64,000 nt of DNA from Chamaecrista fasciculata (GCA_003254925.1 QANZ01021666.1:43495-107494), one strand, 5' to 3'; shown: positions 48,375 to 61,191, numbered from the stretch's first letter. Made by a program: numbers and translations. The notes: generated by a model not told the origin, from the letters alone.

Positions 48375-51300
48375 CTAAGCCCCATTTTTGCTAACCCAAG
48401 GTTTGGCGACAGAAACAACAACAACAATAATAACGATAAGAAGTATTAATATTGCAAGGCACATCCACTTTCTTGAATTCCTCTGTTTCATCTTGGCTTT
48501 CTGAAGGGCATTATTTCCTTGTTGCACGTGTTCTACAGCACTTGAAACCTGGATAATTTGCAGAAACTAAGATCAATCATGGGATAATTATTTGTTTAAT
48601 GGAAAAACATTATGTAAAGTTGTTTATATATTTGCGACATGTTTCATGTTGATCAAATAACATTATAGGAAGGATATAAGAAATTGCTCCAAATGTTTAC
48701 CTGAGATTCTATGTTGTTAAGAATGTCTCCCTGTGCATCGACTAACACCGCCAAATCCATATATATCTGCAGACAAAAGTTGGTTAAACCTTTTTTTTTT
48801 TCTTTTCTATATCTCTACTTTCCCATGTGATATGTATACAGATTTGGACTTTTGATTAGTCTCATCATACATGTTAATACACTTATGAAGTAAACAATTA
48901 TACTCTGCATTTCATTTTCATAAGTTCAAGTGACCAGGTAATTAAACATATCAATTTGATGAGCTGTAAAATCAAATCAACCAAACAAACCAATGTAATA
49001 AAATACCTGCTGTAAATCAAGAAGCTTCCTCTCAACATCTCTGGCTGCTTCATGCCGTTCTTGAATTTCTGCCACGGTGTCCAGTATCTACACAAAGATT
49101 GTTAACATATATGAATGTGGAGAAAATTTAGATTAAAATGCATAAAACTCCCTTGAACTTTAGCCATTATGCAAAAAACCCACCCTAAACTCTGAAAAGT
49201 AAGGAAAGATCCCTTGAACTTTTGATTTTATACAAAAGTTTGCTTTTGTTAAGATTTTCATTAAAAAAAAATCATTTTTTTTAATAATTTTATGATTATT
49301 ATTGCATTTTACATTGATTCAAAATTAAAATTAACTATTGTTGTAATTAATAGTAGCCAAAAAATAAAAAATTTCTTCACTTTTTCAAATTTTAACAAAA
49401 TGGGTTATTTGCATAAAATCAAAAGTTCAAGGGATCTTTTGTTACTTTTCAAAATTCAGGGGTTTTTTTATAATCACTATGAGAAAATGAATTTGAAGAG
49501 GGGGAAGGGAAAAAGGCAAGCAAGAGAGACAAACCTGGCCTCGTCCTTGTTCATGAATTGCCTTCTGGAAAATTTGTTCACTATCTCCAGTCTCAATTAA
49601 TCTGTCAATTGTCTGTAAATTATTAAACAATTAGAAGAAAAACTTCTTCAATATATATTCTCTTCAACTAAATAAATTTTCAGAAAAAAAAAATCATACC
49701 TCCTCATCAGCTCTTGCACCCGTCACTGACAATCTCAAAAACCATGGGTTACAATATGTTAGTAATTATTTGTCATAAAAATCCAGGCCATCAAATTGCA
49801 GATATTTGAAATCAAATAAACAAATAAGAAAGGAGCCAAAAACCTGTAAAAACACGCCTCTCTACGACTTCGCGGTATTCTTGATGTATAGTTTCCCGCA
49901 GGCTCTGCACTTTTCAGAAAAATATTGATTGAAGATATATCAGGAGATTAAGAAGAGAAGATCTCACACAAAATATAAGACAAACCTACCTGAAATTCAG
50001 CCATTTTGTCCTTCAATTTCTTTTTCAAGGCACTGCAACAAAGTATCCAAAATGAGGTCTAGATGAGATTGATAAAAAGATCATTAAGCAAAGAAAACCA
50101 TCCAAACCCCAACAGTTAGTCCTTGTTACTATGAAGGGATTCCTCAAAGTTGACTTGGCATTTTGCAGAAAAGGTACTCTTTTCATAATGTATATAAAAA
50201 AAAAGAGCTTTAATGGAAGAAAAGTTTAGAGTTTGCAGTTTTCTACTTTATTATTCCCATATCTTTTGTGTTAACATAATTATCATGATATTATCATGAC
50301 TATGTCCCCTCGTACTTTTAATTCACTTTTTAAAGATTATTTCTTTTCATATCTCTAACTATATTTAATTACATGCATTCATATTGTTAATCTAAATCAA
50401 CAAGTCTTTCATTACTTACATGGTGGTTGCTGTTCTTGACCTGTCAATACTTGTTCCTTTTCCGCACCCTCGCTTCTGCCGATTTGTCAAATTCTACAAT
50501 GCAAAATGAGGGAAAGAAGGATGTGAGGGAACTCATATCTAGAAGCTAGGTTTTGAAAACAGATATGAAAGATAAACAATATAGATCTCACATCTTTGTC
50601 CAGTTCTTCAATTCTTGTTTTTATGTAAAGGGCAATTTTCTTAACTTCATCAACATCTGCCTCCATTCTCTGTTTTATAGCTGCAGAGGATGAAAGGGTC
50701 AAATTGAATCAATGAGTACATAGCAACTGTTTGTTCTAATAGGCATTAGTATAATCAACTATCCCATTACACAAATCTTATGATGTATATTTATACTATG
50801 AAGTGCAATTTGGCATTAGAACTATTACTACTTCCTACCCTTGCAAATCATTTTCATATTTAAATTCAAACTAATCATGCAAAAAGGCAAATTCAAAGAG
50901 CACGAATGAAACTATACTGAATTTCTCATTCAAGGAAAATGAACGGTATGCATCTCGCTTACAAACACAAAAAACATCAAGCAAGTTTCTTTTTTCAAGA
51001 AAAAAGACTAACCCTTCATTTCAGGAGCATGAGTCACAGCTCTGGATTCCTCATGGGCATCCTGAAAACAAAGTGTGCATTAATTTAAGGGGCTTCAAGG
51101 AAGCACAAAGCCTTCTATACAAGCAAGCTGTTACACAACCAAAGTCTTTATGCTTACCAGAAACTAACAACAGAAAGCCAAATTGAATCATTTCTTTTGT
51201 TTTCAGTTTTCTATTAAGCAAGATGACTAAAATCTTATGGGCATCCATTACAAAAATGTTAAGGGGCATAAACAAATTAGATATAAGATTACACCTTAAA

Positions 51301-53375
51301 TTATTGTCGGAATTGCAATAGCATAACTTGTGGTCAGAACTATCAAATGACAGCAGAAATCATTCTGGTTCTCTTCAATATTTTGCCAAAATTTCCCTTA
51401 AGCTTATTATCCCTCTGTTCTTTTTCTCCTTCGCCCATAGACTTGCATATCTAAGTAACAATTCTCCACCAATAGCAAATAAACTTTCATTTTGTGTAGT
51501 TCTCGCCAAATTTTAAAGCATTATAGAAAAACCTTTCAAGTGATATGAATTCAAGCTGCCAATCTGTTTTTTATGTATAGAGTTCAATGTTCATGTTAGT
51601 TAAGCTGGCCGATATGAACAATTTCGATTTCGAGTTCAACTAAACACTATCTGTAAGGATATATCAGGAAACCCTTTCAATGTTTGATCGACCACATGAA
51701 AATAAGCTTATTCACATGAAAGGGAACCTATCACACTAAAAAATAAAGCCTTAATTGCAAACTTTTTTATGTATCTTATTTCTGTGATGTAAAAATATTA
51801 CAGATCTAAAGTCAAGAAAAATCAACTTATCTGATTCATTATCACATCATCCAAATGCTTAGTACTTAGTAGTTTACAAATTCAAAACTTGTTTATAAGG
51901 AATTATGGAAGTCAGTGTGATAGTACAAAATATTATACCTGGAGCCTTCTCAGAAGCTTATTCAGCTTCTCAAATTTACTGTCAAGATCTTGGACCTGGA
52001 AAGTAAGACAAAACAATAGAACATGAATTTCAAAGTCATGCACAAAATGCACAAGAAGAATGTATTAACCAATGACAAGAAATAGACACCTTTTTGAAGA
52101 AACCATCCAAACCCAGTTCTCCTGAAGTCATTACATATGCTCCTAACTCAATGTCTCCTCCGCCACCCCGGCCCCGGGGGATTTCAAATGATTCCTGCAA
52201 AAAGATAATCAAATGAATGTATTTGTCTAAGCTGTGATCTTTGGTACTGAAAATACTGGAGGTGAAAACGTGAATCATGAAATCCATTTTACTTGTCCAG
52301 GTAAAACTTTATATTCTCTATTATGTTAATGGAGCAAGTCATGCCAATTATTTAGAACAGCTTATTCATATATCTAATCAGTCTGGAAAGATCAATACTT
52401 AATTCCAAGCCTGAAACTTTAATTGCTCAAAATTAATATAATTAAGAAAACAAAAGGAAACAACTATGAAGTGGCAGAGGTGAATCCCCTGATTGGTGAA
52501 ATGCAATGGAAGTCTTCTAAACTATCCATCAATTATTTATAACTAAATTTCTGCATGAGTAGTCATATAATGTTTAGTCACCTTATGTAGTTAGCTTAAT
52601 TGGTAAGAAAAGATTAGTTATGTAATTCCTATCAATAATTTGGGTTTGATTCTTTTGAGGAGCTTTCTCTGAGAAAAATCCAAAAAGCAGATTGCTAATA
52701 TATAAAGGTGCCCCCATAACTCAAAACGAAATCAAAAGATGTCCTAACTGTCGTAACCAAAAATGCATGTATATATGTACTAAATGCATAACCCCCCAGG
52801 CCCCACCCCATGAACTTTGAAAGTTGACCAAAAATCTCTTGAGCTTTTGATTGTGTGCAAAAGACTCCCTTTGCTAGGATTTTCATTAAAAAAAAAAATC
52901 AAGTTTTATAGTAATTTTATCATTGTTGCATTTCTCGTTAATCCAAGATTAAATTGAACTATTGTTGTAATCAATAATAATAAAAAAATAAAAAATTTCT
53001 TGAATTTTCAATGAAAATTTTAACAAAATGGATTATTTGCGCAATAAATGAGGTTCAAGAGATTCTATGCATTTTAGCCTCTCTCTCAAGTCTCATCAAG
53101 TTTGATGGTCCAGAAATTCAAAACCTCCAAAAATCCCTTCTCTTTCAGGCATTTCCTTCGGAAACATACAGCAGCTAAGGCAGAAAGCTAAAATTAATAC
53201 AGCTGAGATTTATATTGCCCCACATTTCCAGGACCCAAAATAAAAATCCCAGAAGAAGAAAACCCCCAAAAAAGGGCACCCAAACAAGAAAAGAAAATCG
53301 TTTAATGCTTCAAAACCCAGAAACAGAACTTGGGAGAATAAGGCATTATATACGTACCGTGAGAAGGTCGTTCAT
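48375..53375 (-). CDS. Qa-SNARE syntaxin of the SYP13 group (SYP131/SYP132-like)
   Basis: Thirteen exons on the minus strand: 53358-53375, 52090-52194, 51939-51995, 51013-51061, 50592-50680, 50420-50493, 49990-50032, 49844-49904, 49700-49725, 49535-49612, 49007-49087, 48701-48766, 48375-48548. Phases agree and give 306 residues (SYP132 is about 304). The first exon encodes only MNDLLT. The protein has an N-terminal Habc bundle (about 40-150) and the linker RSRTATT. The SNARE motif (about 205-265) has the zero-layer glutamine at Q239 (VDAQGDIL), and a C-terminal membrane anchor (about 278-297) is followed by a short tail. SYP13 proteins sit on the plasma membrane and drive secretory vesicle fusion, including defence and symbiosis secretion. 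Two copies of one foldback repeat and a SINE candidate lie in its introns. Confidence 0.95.
49135..49485. repeat. Foldback I, copy 1 (syntaxin intron)
   Basis: 'gatcccttgaacttttgatt' in the left arm pairs with 'aatcaaaagttcaagggatc' in the right arm. The middle contains 'ttaagattttcattaaaaaa' and 'caaattttaacaaaatgg'. Same family as 52790-53085. Confidence 0.85.
52580..52680 (+). mobile_element. Possible tRNA-derived SINE fragment or tRNA relic (syntaxin intron)
   Basis: TAGTTAGCTTAATTGGTAAG (52588-52607) resembles a pol III A box and GGGTTTGATTCTT (52642-52654) a B box. The intervening sequence cannot fold as a normal tRNA, so I do not call a functional tRNA. Confidence 0.4.
52790..53085. 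repeat. Foldback I, copy 2 (syntaxin intron 1)
   Basis: Diverged copy of 49135-49485. It shares 'ggattttcattaaaaaa', 'ctattgttgtaat' and 'aaaattttaacaaaatgg' in the same order, with a shorter right arm. Confidence 0.8.
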
Positions 53376-55686
53376 TGTGGAAGAGGGCTTCAAAATCCAA
53401 TGCCAAAGATTCCTTTTTTCTTTTTTGTTTTTGATTTTTCTGGAGAAAATGAAACGATTATAATAATAATAAAGGAAGCTGGTAGTGGAGGGTCTGGTTA
53501 ACAAGAAACCAGGCCTTCCAATTCCCAGAACGTGAGTTTCCTTTTGGTTTATTTTGTATGCAATTTTGAAAGTGGAAGAACCACCAATACACGCGGATAC
53601 AATATGTTGGATTGGCGACACATGGTGAACCTAAATCTAACTTATTTTCTCATAAAATCTTTTCTTTATTGGGATTTTTTCTTCTTCTTGTTTGAGACTT
53701 GTTTTCTCACATCATTTATTTGTTTTTTTCCAATTTTTTGAGTTATTCTAATGTTCTCTCTTTCTCCTTTTTTTAACATTACCTTTTCTGGGACGATATT
53801 CTATATATAAGAAAAAGAAAAAAAAATCTTTCAGGCAGAGACGAAGAGGAAGGAAATGCGGGATTTTTTTAAATATATCTAACTGAAGAGGTACGTATGA
53901 GTTTAATTTAGAGTTTAGTAAATAATATAATGTCGAGAACTTCATTTTCCTCTACTTGTCTTTTCTTCTTGTTGTATTTGGATGATAAATTAAGGTGCAA
54001 ATCAGTGAACTTAGCATTCAAGTTATGGCATTCTTTTTCTTATTGAGATTGGATGGTGAACAAGGAGAATTAAATTTTAACATTTTCTTATGTTTGGTCT
54101 AATTGAAATGATTAGTCTCTCATAATATGAAGAACTTATATTCGAATTCTAAGTAAAGGAAATGTTCACATTAGTGTCTAGTAGTACTTGATACCAAACT
54201 ACTTTTAATAAAGAATACATGTGTGGAAAAACAATAATCAATTTCGTAATTAACTAATCCAATGGCAACAAGAACGCGTTCAAATAATTACATCAACATA
54301 TCATATATAACCATCATGTTAATTTCATTGTTCAATAGTTTATTTTCTTTTTTCAAAAGAATCAGTGCTTAGTTTTCTTTTTAATCTTGTTAAATGATTT
54401 TTTTTTAATGAAAGAAAGTTTTTGAATTAGAGTATTGATGACTCACTAAGAGCGGGATATATTTCCTGCATTAATAAGTATTTAATAATAGAAATATTTA
54501 GAGATTGTTTACCAATCAAGTTTTCACATTAATAACAAGAATGGAACTAACACTTTATAGATTATGAGTTAATTCTTTATTAATTAAATAAACATTTATT
54601 TGCAATTTTTTGTTTAGATGCTTTAATTAGTTTGTGTTTTAATCACTCCAAGGTAATGTTCAATGTTTATTAACCACAACAACTGTGTTGCATGCCCTAC
54701 CTATTATTGTTTACAAGGTATTCTATGTAGTCTCTAAATTTTTGGTGACGAATATGTTAGATTGTAAGTGGAATACATGACTAAACACATAAAGATGATG
54801 AAATCTTATCTAAGTAAAAGTGAGAGATGAGGGCCACCGTCGCTGAAAACGGCGGCAGCCCCGACAGAAACTTTGGTGGTGCGAGCTACAGGGAGAGAGA
54901 AGCGAAGATACTCCAGCGGCTAGGGTTCTCTTGCGCTAAACCATTTCATGGCCTTTGTATTTGATAGTCATATTAAATATCCAAATTGGTACGAACTAGA
55001 CTTTTATAAAAATAATCTCATTTTTTAAACAGAAAGATGATGAAGTCTTATCCAAGCAATTTGTTACTTGATGCATTTAATAGCAAGAAGTATGAACACT
55101 TTATTTTGAGGGCGTGTCGCCGTATTAGACATGTGTTCGTGTCCGACACCCATACGACACATATTCATATGTTTCAGAATATAAAATTAATTTTTTGTGA
55201 TTTTAACATGACAAACAATATAAATTAATGACACATATGATATATAATCAATAGATATTATAATTTTTTAAGTATTCGCCAAATTTTATGGATTTTTAAT
55301 TATTTATATATATAAATATATGCCGTGTCCTGTCATGTAGCTTTAAGAATTTGATGTGTCCATGTCAGCATCCATGTTTCATAGAATAGCAGTAATAAAA
55401 AACGCTGTTAAATCCTTTAATATTAAGAATTTTTTTTTTGGGCCTGATTTAATATTAAGAATCTACTAGTTGAAAAAAATAACAATTAAAAATGCTACTA
55501 TAAGTAATTTCAAGGACATCTTCGTGATCAAGGAAATTGTCGCTATAACTTCCACAGCAGTTTTTCAACTTGGACTACTATTACACTTCAATGTCCTAGT
55601 ATTAAAAGAAAGTAGAAAGAGTTCAAAGCTCAACTTAAATTTTCTGCAATTTTTTAAACTTATCAGTTGCTACATTAAAATATGGC
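53376..55686. other. Intergenic DNA, syntaxin 5' flank
   Basis: The first 150 bp is the syntaxin promoter/5' UTR. An isolated GC-rich block at 54830-54945 stands out. It lies between two imperfect copies of 'aaagatgatgaaatcttatc' (54792 and 55033). Around 55110-55380 'cgtgtccgacacc'-like phrases suggest an old repeat. Micro-insertion 3 is at 55416-55462. No gene recognised. Confidence 0.5.
55416..55462 (-). repeat. Micro-insertion 3: T9-GGGCCTGA between perfect 15-bp duplications
   Basis: TTTAATATTAAGAAT at 55416-55430 and 55448-55462. The 17-nt insert reads TCAGGCCC plus nine A on the minus strand. Confidence 0.82.
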
Positions 55687-55993
55687 TTAAGTGCACTTTT
55701 GATCCCAAAACTATGACAAAGGTTTCATTTTGGTCCCATAACTTTTTTTGTTGCAATTTTGGTCCCATAACGGTGGAACCTTTAGAGAAATTATGGGACT
55801 AAAATTGTAACAAAAAAAGTTATGGGACCAAAATGAAACCTTTGTCATAGTTATGGGACCAAAATTGCAACAAAAAAAGTTATGGGACCAAAATGAAACC
55901 TTTGTCATAGTTATGGGACCAAAATTGCAACAAAAAAGTTATGAGACCAAAATGAAACCTTTGTCATAGTTATGAGACCAAAAGTGCACTTAA
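55687..55993. repeat. Foldback G: 'ttatgggaccaaaat' palindrome with 62-bp units
   Basis: The ends TTAAGTGCAC and GTGCACTTAA are exact complements. The left arm has one 'ggtttcattttggtcccata' unit. The right arm has three near-identical units of about 62 bp containing 'tgaaacctttgtcatag', so arm lengths are unequal. Confidence 0.9.
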
Positions 55994-56573
55994 AACTTAA
56001 AATATTAGAAGGGATGATATAAATGGCACTAACTAAAATATCTAGACTCTTAGAGTTATCTACAAATTACAATGGACCCTCCAAAACTTCCTATTTTTCT
56101 CCCCTCTCTCTTCAAAAAAATCAGCAAAATCTTAATTAAAAAATAAAAATTAAGTGTGGGCCAAAAATGGAACTCAAAGTCTCAAACCCATTCGGCCTAA
56201 AAGATGTCTCAAACCCAGACTTCATCTTCACTCCAAAAAATAAAATAAAATAACAGGAAAAAATTAAAAGAGTTCTCTATTAGTTAGGATATAAAATATA
56301 ATAATAATCATAAAATTATTAAATTTAAATAAAGATCTTATAAAATAATTTTTTGGCCAAAATTAAAAGTTATAAAAACAAATATATGGTCAAGTTTTTC
56401 AAAACTCCATTTTTTTTTTCCACAATGACAAAGTTCGTGGCTATGTGCATTTGAGCCTTTTCTTTCTCTGCTTCTTCTGAATGACACTGAGAAAATGGCT
56501 AACGCAGAACAAAATGTCAAAATGCACAGAAAGAAATCAGAATCATCCTTCATCAATGACGAATTCAAGAGTC
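55994..56573. other. Intergenic DNA, CHX 3' flank
   Basis: AT-rich, no feature seen. The portion next to 56573 is presumably the CHX 3' UTR. Confidence 0.5.
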
Positions 56574-59500
56574 TCACTCAGAAGCTCGCCACGTCATTCG
56601 TCCTCCTCGCAGCATCAAATCTCCATGAGCTTCAAAAAAAGCATACTCCGACGGCACCGCCGGCGCCGGCGCCGCCTCACCGTCGTCCCCAGCTTGCGTC
56701 TGCAATATCAGAATCGACGTTTCCGCCGCCGAATTCAAATCCGCCAGCGTGTCACCTAACGGCCCTAACGCCGCATCGTCAAGCACTGGATCCACCACTT
56801 GCGCCATCGACATTTTCCTCCCTTGTCCTCTTCCCACTATGTACAAATCGAACCCTTTACTTCCTATTTTATTCAATAACGTCACCGTTTCCTTCTCGTC
56901 TTTCACTGTTTTCTCTAGATATCTCACTGATTCCCCTTTATCCCTCGTTTGGAATCTGAACATTTTTATGTACTCACCATCTGTTTGATCAAATGCGTCA
57001 CTGGGATTATCCCAAACAAGCCTTATTACTGTTAGTTTCGCGTCTTGGCTTCTACACATCCTCCATGCGTATGATAATGCTTCTCGATCATCAGCCCCAC
57101 CCACATAAAACATCGCCAGTTTCATCTCTTTCCCTCGTTTATTGTTCTTACCCAATCCACGATCTATGAATATCCCCAAACAGCATGGTGGGTCTTTTAC
57201 AAGATTCTCTAACACCTCTTTTTTGGGGTCTTTATTCGAGCAATCTCTGTTCACTATATTAGCTGCTCTCGCCGTAGATGTGCCTGCGCCTAAATCGCCA
57301 TATGTGGGTTGTTTGTAAATTGTGGTAAGAATTAAAGTGACGCCTCTCTGTTTTGCAAGATGGAATATGTCTTCGTGCATTGTGTCGTAGTCAGAGACTA
57401 CTCTTAGTTTCTCAGCGAAGATGGCTTGGCTGAGATTATCAAAGCTGTCAAGTGTGCCTTCTTTGTTTTTCTCTGTGTTTTTCTCTCGTGGGTCGAACAT
57501 TTTCATGAGGTTTTTCAAGAATTTGGATTCTGTGTTTTCCTTGTTGTTGTTGTGGGTGTCGTCTATGATTAATGCTGTGGTGGGACGGCTTGTCATCTTC
57601 ACGAGCTCTACTGCAAAGACTTGGATTGGGGATTTGACTGTGGGATTTGAAGCTTTCAATAGGTTGGTGATGGCACTTGCGTCTCGTGATGTGTGGACAC
57701 ATGCTAAGACTCTTAGTGGGATGTCTGGTCTTGCTCCTTGCATGGTTCTGCGTAGGCTTATGTCTAAATTTGTTGAAGTGAGCTTTCTTGTGGCATCTAA
57801 GATTGGTCCTACTGGAATTGTCATCAACCAGCAAGCCAGAAGCATTACTGCAAAGGTCTGGTTATTCAATGCCTGCATCATCATCATCACACACAACATT
57901 AACACATGGTGAACACAAATGAGAGCAAAGGCATAAATTGGTCTCTAAAAAATAAATGAGTTAATAACTCAATTCCTGACTAGCTTATACTATTTAATCC
58001 AAAGTTGTGAAACTAATAGACTTCAATGAAAATTTTAATGAAAAGAGTATTTGCACAAAAAATTAAAAGTTAGTGGTCTTTTGTTACTTTTTGAAGTTTA
58101 TGGAGTTTTTTGCATAATGACCAAAATTCAAAGAGGTTTTTTTGCATTTTAAACCCTTAAGAATGGACTTGAGAAGATCAAGTTTTATAGCTTACAAACC
58201 TTTGAAAGACAAAAATGTGTAAATCAAAGGAATTGAGTTGTTAATTCAATGTATCATTTAGGAGCTGCATTGTGTGTTTACTCAAACATGAATCAGTACT
58301 GATATATATGATTTTACTAAAAGAGATTGTTAGTTAGTTAGGTAGGCAGGTAGGTTAATTACTAATTACCAGCATGTCCCTGGCATTGGTGAGAGTGATG
58401 ATAGCTATTGCTCCTTTAGTATTCATGAGCAATCCAAGAGACAAGCCTTCCATGGTTGGCATCCTGTAAAACATAGTGACAAAGAAAGTGGACAAAATCT
58501 TGGCCATGATAGCAAGCAAGATAACAACCACCACAGTTGTCCAGTGGATTCCTAAGGCAATGTCTTCCAAATGGATTCTCTGCCCAAGAACAGCAAAGAA
58601 GATTGGCATCATGAATCCAGTCACAAAATCCAGACATTTGTCTTGAATCACACTGGTTATGACACCCTTTGGGGTAATAGCCCCTAAAACGTAGGCCCCT
58701 GTGATGGAATGAGCACCCAACCCATCACCTATGAATCCAAAGAGCAAAACCACATGAAGAATGAAGAAAACTTGGGTCTCAATGGACTCTCTGTCCTTTG
58801 TGCCAACTTTGTGTAGTAGCCATTTAGCAAAAGGGTGAATCACCAAGAAGCATAACAACAGAAAGACCATGGTGGAGAAGACTGACAACATCGAACCCGA
58901 ATGGAATGCTGCAATGGCAATCACAAGGAAGATCCAGGAGAACAAGTCATTGGCAAGAGCAGAAGTTAAAGCCAATTGTCCATTCTCATTAAGAACAAGC
59001 TTGAGGTTTGCGAGGATCTTCGCAATTTCTGCAAATTCGCTGCAAGAAAGCGCGATTCCCCACAGTATAGCGCCATATATGTGTGGCATTCCGTCCGGTG
59101 TAGGCATGGGTTTGCGTCCCAGGTTGGTGAGAAGAAGGAAGTACAAGCCAAACCCAACAGACAAACCAAAGAGGGCGTTAACAGTGGCTATAACCACTGC
59201 CTTCTTGTTCCCAGAACGATTCAATGGCTTCAAGTTCACATCTAAGCCGATCAAGAACATGTAATAGACAAGGGTTAATGAAGCCACAGTCTCCAATACC
59301 ATCAAGCTGCTGAAGGTGAATACGTGTTTGAGGAAGAAATGAAAACGGGACAGACCAAATGGACCTATCAGAAAACCAGCCTTGAAGTTGAAGATCAAAA
59401 AGCTTCTGTTAGTGATGAATTACACCAGAGAACCTTTTTTTTTGTTCCTTGAATTTGTCTTTAAACTAAAATTTAGTTTTTTGATATTGAAAATACACTT

Positions 59501-60214
59501 TTTGGCTCTCTGATTTTTTTTATAAATATTGACTATTTAGTCCCTAAAATATTATTTTTAGGTACTAAATAGCTAATGTTTGTTAAAAAATGAGGGACCA
59601 AAATGTGTACTTTTTAATATCCATGGACTAAATCATTATTTTGAGACAAACTTAAGTTTACTCATAACAATAAGAGTAAAGATATAAATTGGTGTGTGAA
59701 AGATATGTAAGTTAACAATTAAATCTATGAAAGTGCAATTTATAATATTTAATCTCTGAAAGTCACGGAGTCAATAGATTTTAGTCATTTTGTATCTGCA
59801 AGTTAGTTTCTATATAATAGACTTAAATGACTATGTTGTATTTCCTCCCTGACTTTTAAGGACTAAAATTGCATTCTAGATTTTTCAGGATGTGGTGTCA
59901 ACTCATGTATCTTTCAAGGACAAATTGCAAGTCTATTGTGATGATAACAATTCACCATTAGAGGGCTGAGAAGAACTTACAAAAGCATCGGTAACAATAC
60001 GAGGCAAGTGCCATGGCGCTGAGGCAAGGAAGCAGAGACGATTGATGGCTAAAATGATGGCAAATTGGAGACCAAAGAGAGGCATAGTTGTTTGTAAGGA
60101 ATTCTCAAGCCAATAGCCAGAGCCATGGGATATTTGTTTATCAAAACACACCTCCAACGTGCTGTTTGGTTGAAGTTTAAGAGTATATTCTTTGAAATCA
60201 TCAGAATGACTCAT
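56574..60214 (-). CDS. Cation/H+ antiporter, CPA2 family, CHX28-like
   Basis: Three exons on the minus strand: 59981-60214, 58370-59380, 56574-57872, joining in phase to 847 residues. The start is the ATG of MSHSDDFKEY at 60214; the frame is open slightly further, but with no earlier ATG. Residues about 45-450 form the multi-helix exchanger core, with the family's Asn-Asp pair at N222-D223 (ALANDLFSW). Residues from about 470 form the long soluble C-terminal domain of CHX proteins (RPDIPLRVLACVHTSRD, FDLYIVGRGQG). CHX proteins exchange K+ or Na+ for H+ in endomembranes or the plasma membrane; location here is unknown. CHX28 is the best match from memory. The introns are larger than usual because of foldback repeats (59451-59655 and 58015-58165). 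Confidence 0.93.
58015..58165. repeat. Foldback I, copy 3, one arm only (CHX intron 2)
   Basis: 'aatgaaaattttaatgaaa', 'atttgcac', 'ttttgttactttttgaa' and 'ttttttgcataatg' match the right arm of copy 1 in order. The left arm is missing or degraded. Confidence 0.7.
59451..59655. repeat. Foldback in CHX intron 1
   Basis: The left arm runs from 'aatttgtctttaaact' to 'tatttagtccctaaaat'. The right arm runs from 'aggtactaaatagc' to 'gggaccaaaatgtg' and 'gagacaaacttaa', near complements of the left in reverse order. Same architecture as foldbacks A-H. Confidence 0.75.
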
Positions 60215-61099
60215 TTCTTTTTCTCTTTTCCAGTTTCTGCACAAAGGCAAGATGATTCAGCTTCAAAGGGAAGAGAAGAGAAAGAGAAAGAAGAAAAGAG
60301 AAAGAGGGTTTCATGCAGAGTAAGCAAATAATTGTAGTAATTAACGTTCTAAACTAATTAAGGAAAGACATAGCTAAGCAAGAGTAAATTCTGGTATGAT
60401 GTGTTGTTATGACTTGGGTATGTTTTTGCGTGCTTGTTAATTATAGAAAAATTTATTTATAGATGTGCCGTGTAAATATAACGTAATGTGCTTTTATTTT
60501 TTTAGATTTATAAAATATCAATTGTTTGTTTTTTAACAGAACTCATGCAATCTACTTTGAAATTTTAGTTGAATTGGATCATAAATTTTGAACAAAATGA
60601 AATGGGGCACACTTTGATGTTATTTATTAATCTGATAGAAAAAATTGTTTTGTTTGACGAAGAAGACATGGGTTGAAGTTCTATGATAGTTCTAGCTAGT
60701 TACTATATTTAATAAGTTCTGTAATAAAAATTGTATAATTTTAGTAACAGAAGGGAACACCCTAAATTATTACTGAATTAAGCTGTTAATGTTAATTCTA
60801 CATTTCTACTTATCCATTATAAGGTAAACAGCATATAATTTCGACAGTTTGAGCGACTAATCTTTCTCAAAAAGTCAAAATCTATGACTCATCTATGGAC
60901 ATATCATCTCCACATAAAAAACCTCATGATATATTTTATATTGAATAATAAAAAGAAATAAGATGATATTTAAAATTTAAATTGTAAAATATCCTCATTC
61001 CATAGACGTATTTAAGCTGTTAAGCACTCTCATTAAGGAAGAGATCCTCTAAAATGCGAAAAATTGTGAATTGTTAAAAGAAAAAAAAAATTACTCCGT

Positions 61100-61191
61100 A
61101 AAATAAGTAGTTTTTCTCTCTATTTCTTCCAGTCTCCTTCCATATAAAATAACTGGTTTTTCTCTCTATTTCTTCCCATCTCTTTCCACAT
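61100..61191. repeat. 46-bp tandem duplication
   Basis: Two units sharing 'gtttttctctctatttcttc' (starting 61100 and 61146) with a few substitutions. Confidence 0.75.

Noticed and set aside
52588-52654. Functional tRNA gene
   Set aside because: A- and B-box-like words exist but the acceptor and anticodon stems do not pair.
60215-60250. 12-codon upstream extension of CHX
   Set aside because: It would have to start with TTG; the first ATG in frame is at 60214.
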